The notes below the pieces were generated by a model, which was given only the letters and a program-made list of their open reading frames with translations, searched no databases and was not told the origin of the DNA. A DNA stretch of 64,000 nucleotides, from positions 124,001 to 188,000 of the forward strand of contig NZ_JACUUJ010000001.1 in assembly GCF_014859355.1 (NCBI RefSeq), given 5' to 3'. Positions within the stretch are counted from its first letter, which is position 1. The number at the start of each line of letters is the position of its first letter. The DNA is from Yoonia sp. GTDB taxonomy: Bacteria > Pseudomonadota > Alphaproteobacteria > Rhodobacterales > Rhodobacteraceae. The translations under genes were made by a program, and so were the position numbers. Below are positions 59,445 through 64,000 of the stretch, piece after piece.

Positions 59445-60923
59445 TTAGATGGATGTGCAGATGTATTTCATCTCGGTGTAGTCATCGATCCCGTGGGATG
59501 ATCCTTCGCGGCCTAGGCCTGATTGTTTGACCCCGCCAAAAGGCGCGACTTCGGTCGAGATGATGCCGGTATTCACGCCGACGATCCCATATTCCAAAGC
59601 TTCGGACACTTTGATCACGCGGCTGATATCCTTGGCATAGAAATAGGACGCAAGGCCAAAGATCGTATCATTCGCCTGATAGATCACGTCGTCTTCGTCT
59701 TCGAACATGAACAAGGGCGCGAAGGGGCCGAATGTTTCATCGGTGCTGACCAGCATATCCTTGGTCGCATTGGTCACGATCGTCGGTTCAAAAAATTGCC
59801 CGCCCAGATCGTGCGGCTTGCCGCCGGTCAGAACACTGCCGCCTTTGTCCAGTGCATCGTCCAGGTGTTCTTGCACCTTTTTCACTGCCGCAGGTTCGAT
59901 CAGCGGGCCAAGTGTGGTGCCATCGGACAGCCCGTCACCGACGCGCAGATTTTCAACGGCAACCTTCAGCTTGGCGGCAAATTCATCGTAAACGCCCTTT
60001 TGCACGTAAATCCGGTTGGCGCAGACGCAGGTCTGGCCGTTGTTGCGGAATTTGCAGGCAATCGCGCCTTCGACGGCGGCATCCAGATCGGCATCATCGA
60101 ACACGATGAACGGCGCATTACCGCCCAGCTCCATGCTGCACTTCATGACCTGATCGGCGGCCTGTTTCAGCAGGATGCGCCCGACTTCGGTGGACCCCGT
60201 AAAGGTCAGTTTGCGCACGATGGGGTTTTCGCAAAATTCCTTGCCGACTTCGGAAGAAGAGGTCGATGTCACGACAGAAAACAGCCCCTTCGGCACGCCC
60301 GCCTCTTCGGCCAGTTTCGCCATGGCCAGCGCCGACAGCGGTGTCAGCGACGCGGGCCGGATCACAAAGGCACAGCCGGCCGCCAGCGCAGGGGCGACCT
60401 TGCGGGCGATCATCGCATTGGGAAAATTCCATGGCGTGATGCCTGCGGCCACGCCGATGGGCTGGCGGATCACGGTGATCCGCTTGTCGGCCATATGGCC
60501 GGGGATGGTTTCGCCGTAGATGCGTTTGGCCTCTTCGCCGAACCATTCGATAAAACTGGCACCATAGGCGACTTCACCGCGCGCTTCGGCCAGTGGTTTG
60601 CCCTGTTCGGCTGTCATGATGATGGCCAGATCTTCCTGATTTTCCATCATCAGATCATACCATTTGCGCAGCACGCGGGCGCGATCCTTGGCGGCCAGTG
60701 CGGCCCATGGTTTCTGTGCCTTTTGTGCGGTTTCGATGGCGCCTGCCACTTCTGCGCGCGACAGATCGGGGACGCGCGCGATCACGTCGCCGCGCGCAGG
60801 GTTTGTCACGTTGAATGTCTTGCCACTAGCGGCCTGCACCCAGTCGCCCGAGACAAACGCCGCCTCGCAGACCAGATCGGGGCGGGACAGCAGCGATTTG
60901 AGGTTGGTGGTTTCGTCAAGCAT
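59445..60923 (-). CDS. gabD: NAD(P)-dependent succinate-semialdehyde dehydrogenase
   Basis: A 492-residue aldehyde dehydrogenase. The general base glutamate is in MELGGNAPFIVFDDADLD and the catalytic cysteine in NNGQTCVCANRIYVQ (near 298), the form usual for succinate-semialdehyde and glutarate-semialdehyde dehydrogenases. It feeds GABA-derived carbon into the TCA cycle. GGAGG precedes the ATG at 60923. No gabT is adjacent, so glutarate semialdehyde is an alternative substrate. Confidence 0.93.
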   Translation of the reverse strand: MLDETTNLKSLLSRPDLVCEAAFVSGDWVQAASGKTFNVTNPARGDVIARVPDLSRAEVAGAIETAQKAQKPWAALAAKDRARVLRKWYDLMMENQEDLAIIMTAEQGKPLAEARGEVAYGASFIEWFGEEAKRIYGETIPGHMADKRITVIRQPIGVAAGITPWNFPNAMIARKVAPALAAGCAFVIRPASLTPLSALAMAKLAEEAGVPKGLFSVVTSTSSSEVGKEFCENPIVRKLTFTGSTEVGRILLKQAADQVMKCSMELGGNAPFIVFDDADLDAAVEGAIACKFRNNGQTCVCANRIYVQKGVYDEFAAKLKVAVENLRVGDGLSDGTTLGPLIEPAAVKKVQEHLDDALDKGGSVLTGGKPHDLGGQFFEPTIVTNATKDMLVSTDETFGPFAPLFMFEDEDDVIYQANDTIFGLASYFYAKDISRVIKVSEALEYGIVGVNTGIISTEVAPFGGVKQSGLGREGSSHGIDDYTEMKYICTSI

Positions 60924-60988
60924 GTTAGCCTCCGTTTTGATTGGATGCTTTGTGGACCCATTGGGGTGCTGGCGTAAAGGGGAAGACG

Positions 60989-61756
60989 ATGGAATTGGAT
61001 GATGCCTATGCCAACGCGGCCTATATTCCGGGAGGCGATGCCTATCCTGACAAATGGGCGGGGCTGGCAGCCGCATTTCGTGCCCAAGCCGCTTGCGAAC
61101 TGGATTTGCCATATGGGGAATCGCCGCGGCAGCGGTTTGACCTGTTTCACCCGCCACGGCTGGCCAAAGGTGTCGTGATCTTTGTGCACGGCGGCTATTG
61201 GCTGCGGTTCGATAAATCGTTCTGGTCGCATCTGGCGGCGGGTCCGCTGGCGCAGGGCTGGGCGGTGGCGATGCCGTCTTATGACCTGTGCCCGGATGTG
61301 CGGATCACGCAGATCGGGGAACAGGTTGCCGATGCGATCGGCGTGATCGCTGATAGGGTGCCTGGCCTGATACGTCTGGTCGGGCATTCGGCCGGCGGCC
61401 AGTTGGTGGCGCGGGTGGTGGTCCGCCGCACCCGCTGGCGGGACCGCGTGGCGCGGGTTGTGCCAATTTCGCCGGTGGCCGATCTGGCGCCTTTGATGCA
61501 GACAACCATGAATATGGACCTGCGGGTTGACCCGGCGGAGGCTGTATCCGAAAGCCCTGTTCATTTGCCTGCCCCCGATCTGCCCGTCACGGTCTGGGTG
61601 GGCGGTGCTGAACGCCCGGCATTTCTGGAACAGGCCGCAGCCCTGTCCCGGTTATGGGGCTGCGCCTGCATCGTGTCACCTGACCAACATCATTTCAATG
61701 TTGTCGAAGATTTGGCAGATCCCGAAAGCGCCCTGACCCGCGCCATTCTGGTCTGA
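60989..61756 (+). CDS. Alpha/beta hydrolase, kynurenine formamidase-like esterase
   Basis: A 255-residue hydrolase. The oxyanion motif HGGYW, the nucleophile elbow GHSAGGQL and the late histidine (PDQHHFNVVEDL) give a full catalytic triad. HGGYW with this length matches the BNA7/KynB-like arylformamidase group, but no tryptophan genes are nearby. GGGGAAG precedes the ATG at 60989. Divergent from gabD. Confidence 0.87.
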   Translation: MELDDAYANAAYIPGGDAYPDKWAGLAAAFRAQAACELDLPYGESPRQRFDLFHPPRLAKGVVIFVHGGYWLRFDKSFWSHLAAGPLAQGWAVAMPSYDLCPDVRITQIGEQVADAIGVIADRVPGLIRLVGHSAGGQLVARVVVRRTRWRDRVARVVPISPVADLAPLMQTTMNMDLRVDPAEAVSESPVHLPAPDLPVTVWVGGAERPAFLEQAAALSRLWGCACIVSPDQHHFNVVEDLADPESALTRAILV

Positions 61757-61885
61757 CCGAGGGCAAAGGGTATTAACGCCTTTACCATCAAAACCGTATA
61801 GACAGGGCGGGGGTCGGAAATTATCTTGGCAAAAATTTGAACTATGGTAAGGCATTTTACGACAATAAAAATGATTGGTTGAAAT

Positions 61886-62188
61886 ATGATGAGATCAGTT
61901 TTGGTCGGGCTTTCGATTGTTGCGCTGGCAGGTTGTGAGGTAGTGCCGGGGCAAAAAAGTATCGTTGATCGCGGCTTTGATTCCGCACTGTTGGAAGACG
62001 GGCGTGCCAACATCTGGATTGACCCGGATGGCTGTCAGCACTGGTGGATTGATGACGGTGTGGAAGGGTATATGTCCCCACGCCTGAACCGTGACGGAAC
62101 GCCGCGCTGTCAAGATGAACGGAACGCTGTGACATTGAAGGATGGCACGGTCGTTATTGCCGATCCAGAGCCGACAAACCCCGTCTGA
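61886..62188 (+). CDS. Hypothetical lipoprotein
   Basis: A 100-residue protein with a lipoprotein signal (LSIVALAGC, Cys at 17). The mature part has NIWIDPDGCQHWWIDDGVEGYMSPRL, suggesting a small disulfide-bonded domain. I do not know a function. It is probably anchored in the inner or outer membrane. Weak ribosome site before tandem ATG codons. Confidence 0.72.
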   Translation: MMRSVLVGLSIVALAGCEVVPGQKSIVDRGFDSALLEDGRANIWIDPDGCQHWWIDDGVEGYMSPRLNRDGTPRCQDERNAVTLKDGTVVIADPEPTNPV

Positions 62189-62227
62189 CCCAAGGCGTGC
62201 GACCAGCGGCAGGTGCCCGGTGATCAG

Positions 62228-62256
62228 ATGGCCCTACCCCGGTTGGGTGGGGCCAT
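62228..62256. terminator. Strong hairpin between convergent lipoprotein and RNase T2 genes
   Basis: ATGGCCCTACCC and GGGTGGGGCCAT form a 12-bp stem (one G-T pair) with a 5-nt loop, 39 nt after one stop codon and 28 nt after the other. There is no T-run, so it may block readthrough by structure only. Confidence 0.45.
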
Positions 62257-62284
62257 GCTGCATTGGACCTACAGACAGCCCATC

Positions 62285-62914
62285 TCAACGCATCGGTGTC
62301 AGCAGGGCATCGCGTAAGCTGCAGTCGCGAATCACGTCTGCGCCGCAGGTCCGAAACACCAAATCACGGGTCAGGCAAATCCGCGCTTCCTGAATATAGC
62401 CTTGTTTGCAGGTGATCGTGATCTGGTCTGCGGTCAGACCGGGGTTGTCGCGCAAGAATGCGTCTTCGATCACGGATGCCGGCAAGGTGATATCGCGGGT
62501 GATCCGGCGCAGCACGGCTGGACGGTTGATCTTGTTGAAGGCGGCACGCGCCTGCGCGAAATAGCGCGCGGCAGGCAAACCTGTGCAAGACCCATGTTTG
62601 CGCCATTGATACCACGCCAGCCCTGAGGTGCCCATGATTTCGGCCATCGCGGCAGTTTCGGCCTGGCTGGGTGGGCGCTGGCTGGTTTGGCAATGAGAAG
62701 GATAGCCCGTAGCGTATTGCGGCCATAACCCGTGCAAGACCCAATCGAAATCTGCCGCCGCGTCGCATTGCGGGGAATTGCGTGCATCGCCTTCCAGCGC
62801 GCACCAATTCGCTGACCACGACAAGGACAAGATATAATAATCAAACGCGTCAGCGCGATCATCGGCTCGGACAGGGCTGGCAAACAGGCAAAGAACGGCA
62901 AAAAGGCGGCGCAT
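62285..62914 (-). CDS. Ribonuclease T2 family protein
   Basis: A 209-residue secreted RNase with signal peptide MRRLFAVLCLFASPVRA. Both active-site segments are intact: WVLHGLWPQY (CAS I) and WYQWRKHGSCTG (CAS II), plus several cysteines for disulfides. It cuts single-stranded RNA through a 2',3'-cyclic intermediate, probably for phosphate or nucleotide scavenging outside the cytoplasm. Confidence 0.93.
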   Translation of the reverse strand: MRRLFAVLCLFASPVRADDRADAFDYYILSLSWSANWCALEGDARNSPQCDAAADFDWVLHGLWPQYATGYPSHCQTSQRPPSQAETAAMAEIMGTSGLAWYQWRKHGSCTGLPAARYFAQARAAFNKINRPAVLRRITRDITLPASVIEDAFLRDNPGLTADQITITCKQGYIQEARICLTRDLVFRTCGADVIRDCSLRDALLTPMR

Positions 62915-63042
62915 TTTGATCTTTCATCTTGTCATTTGGCGCATTATATACTTTGCAAGTTCCCCGACAATGCGAACCCGGCCCACAGTGGTCTGCCCCT
63001 GAAGGGCGCGGGAAAGGCTTGTCCGTTGAAATGGAGACAACG

Positions 63043-63804
63043 ATGTCTGAGAAACCGATTATGGCCAAGGCGACCGCCGTCTGGCTTTGCGATAATACAA
63101 CGCTGACGTTCAAGCAGATTGCCGATTTTTGCGGTTTTCACGAGCTTGAGGTGCAAGGCATTGCCGATGGCGATGTTGCCGTCGGGGTCAAGGGTTTTGA
63201 CCCGATCGCCAATAATCAGCTGACCCAAGAAGAGCTGGACAAGGGCATTGACGATCCGTCTTACAAGCTGAAACTCAAGTATAACGCTGCAGCCCAAGGC
63301 GAGGAAAAACGCCGCGGCCCGCGCTATACCCCCTTGTCAAAACGTCAGGACCGCCCGGCGTCGATCTATTGGCTCGTGAAATTCCATCCCGAACTCAACG
63401 ATGGCCAGATCAGCAAATTGGTCGGCACAACCAAGCCGACAATCCAGGCCATCCGTGAACGGACCCATTGGAACATCAACAACCTTGATCCGATCGACCC
63501 TGTCGCCCTGGGCTTGTGCAAACAGTCGGAGCTGGACGCCGCCGTGCAGAAAGCCAACGCCAAAAAGGCCCGTGAAGGTGGGGCGATGTCCGACGATGAG
63601 CGGCGCAAACTGGTCGGCACAGAACAATCGCTTGGTATGGCGCCAGAACCGAGAATGCCCAGTTCGATGGAAGGGCTGGAAACATTCAGCCTGTCCGATC
63701 CGCGTGCCGATCACGAAGAGGAAGAAGACAAGCGCGACGTGTCCGACGCCAACAGCTTTTTTAATCTGCCGGATGATGACGACGAAGACGACGACGATCG
63801 TTAA
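63043..63804 (+). CDS. trcR: Cell cycle transcriptional regulator TrcR (DUF1013)
   Basis: A 253-residue cytoplasmic regulator conserved in alphaproteobacteria. The N-terminal helix-turn-helix-like part (VWLCDNTTLTFKQIADFCGFHELEVQGIAD), a second one (LNDGQISKLVGTTKPTIQAIRERTHWN) and the acidic C-terminal tail (DDDDEDDDD) are characteristic. It is linked to control of cell-cycle genes with CtrA in Rhodobacterales. GGAGA precedes the ATG at 63043. Confidence 0.93.
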   Translation: MSEKPIMAKATAVWLCDNTTLTFKQIADFCGFHELEVQGIADGDVAVGVKGFDPIANNQLTQEELDKGIDDPSYKLKLKYNAAAQGEEKRRGPRYTPLSKRQDRPASIYWLVKFHPELNDGQISKLVGTTKPTIQAIRERTHWNINNLDPIDPVALGLCKQSELDAAVQKANAKKAREGGAMSDDERRKLVGTEQSLGMAPEPRMPSSMEGLETFSLSDPRADHEEEEDKRDVSDANSFFNLPDDDDEDDDDR

Positions 63805-63822
63805 GCGTCAAACCTGGATCCG

Positions 63823-63853
63823 AAAAAGCGTCACTTTGCGGTGGCGCTTTTTT
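63823..63853. terminator. Bidirectional terminator between trcR and recR
   Basis: AAAAAGCGTCAC and GTGGCGCTTTTT pair with one G-T wobble; T-runs are present on both strands, fitting the two convergent genes on either side. Confidence 0.9.
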
Positions 63854-63875
63854 CATTTCTGGCGACTGGCCAGTG

Positions 63876-64000
63876 TCAAAGCGCCTTGCGTGCATTGAGA
63901 GCTGCCGTGATTGTGCCGTCATCCAGATAATCCAGTTCACCCCCGACAGGCACACCTTGTGCCAATGATGTGACCGTAACACCCGGCAGTTGGTCGGCGA
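63876..64000 (-). CDS. recR: Recombination protein RecR, C-terminal end (5' end cut by window)
   Basis: The last 40 codons are readable on the minus strand, ending [20 protein letters not shown], then [20 protein letters not shown] and a stop. LAQG[19 protein letters not shown] is the conserved end of RecR, which acts with RecF and RecO in loading RecA at gaps. The rest lies outside the window. Confidence 0.9.
   Translation of the reverse strand, partial: ADQLPGVTVTSLAQGVPVGGELDYLDDGTITAALNARKAL

Noticed and set aside
1-64000. tRNA, rRNA or CRISPR arrays anywhere in the window
   Set aside because: No cloverleaf with a TTCGA loop outside coding sequence, no rRNA segments and no regularly spaced repeats were found by eye.

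Overview
The window reads as chromosomal DNA of an alphaproteobacterium of the order Rhodobacterales, most likely a marine Roseobacter-group organism. Grounds: an F0 operon of the order I-a-c-b'-b kept apart from F1; a cluster ffh - acetyltransferase - chorismate mutase - rpsP - rimM - trmD - rplS - rpmE; a CHCC zinc-finger protein beside polA; a TrcR (DUF1013) regulator; a MoxR-DUF58-DUF4159 operon; and many genes coupled by ATGA overlaps. No rRNA, tRNA, CRISPR array, transposase or integrase was found. Both ends cut genes: a DEAD-box helicase on the left and recR on the right.

Layout. 1-8.2 kb: helicase end, a chemoreceptor, then the minus-strand translation/secretion cluster from ffh down to rpmE, in which a second acetyltransferase gene has decayed to 44 codons fused in frame to chorismate mutase. 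8.2-17.6 kb: LysR and ArsR regulators, the ATP synthase F0 operon, a GntR/FCD regulator, an OmpA-like lipoprotein, DNA repair genes (Ada-like, nth) and a PfkB kinase. 17.8-30.0 kb: a block entirely on the minus strand devoted to sulfur oxyanions: chromate exporter chrA with a chrB remnant, one complete CysP-type ABC transporter (cysA-cysP-cysT-cysW), a second complete Sbp-type transporter (sbp-cysT-cysW-cysA), an Lrp regulator and hydrolase between them, and a four-cysteine Rrf2 regulator at its head. 30.4-32.9 kb: a PAPS-type sulfotransferase divergent from a branching glycosyltransferase. 32.9-39.3 kb: HIT protein, lone ABC ATPase, polA, a small heat-shock gene and a secreted protease. 39.3-44.0 kb: glycolate oxidase glcDEF and a divergent membrane protein. 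44.0-51.9 kb: the MoxR/DUF58/DUF4159/vWA envelope operon and small genes. 52-55 kb: zinc uptake (znuA, zur-znuC-znuB). 55-59 kb: phoU-phoB, and a SulP transporter with a universal stress protein. 59-64 kb: succinate-semialdehyde dehydrogenase, an esterase, a lipoprotein, an RNase T2, trcR and recR.

Regulation visible in the sequence. The small heat-shock gene has an RpoH-like promoter followed by three hairpins, the last of which pairs the Shine-Dalgarno sequence with a bulged G, as in ROSE RNA thermometers. The GntR/FCD gene and glcDEF share a 17-nt operator-like palindrome (14 of 17 identical), so this regulator probably controls glycolate oxidation from 30 kb away. There are candidate Zur, Pho and ArsR operators. 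Three families of short dispersed elements lie between genes: AAATTT palindromes just after stop codons, GTAGG(R)TGG hairpins, and a CCGGAG/AAGATGAAG-type element.

All calls come from reading the sequence. Family names rest on motifs and on recalled family features; no searches or folding programs were run.
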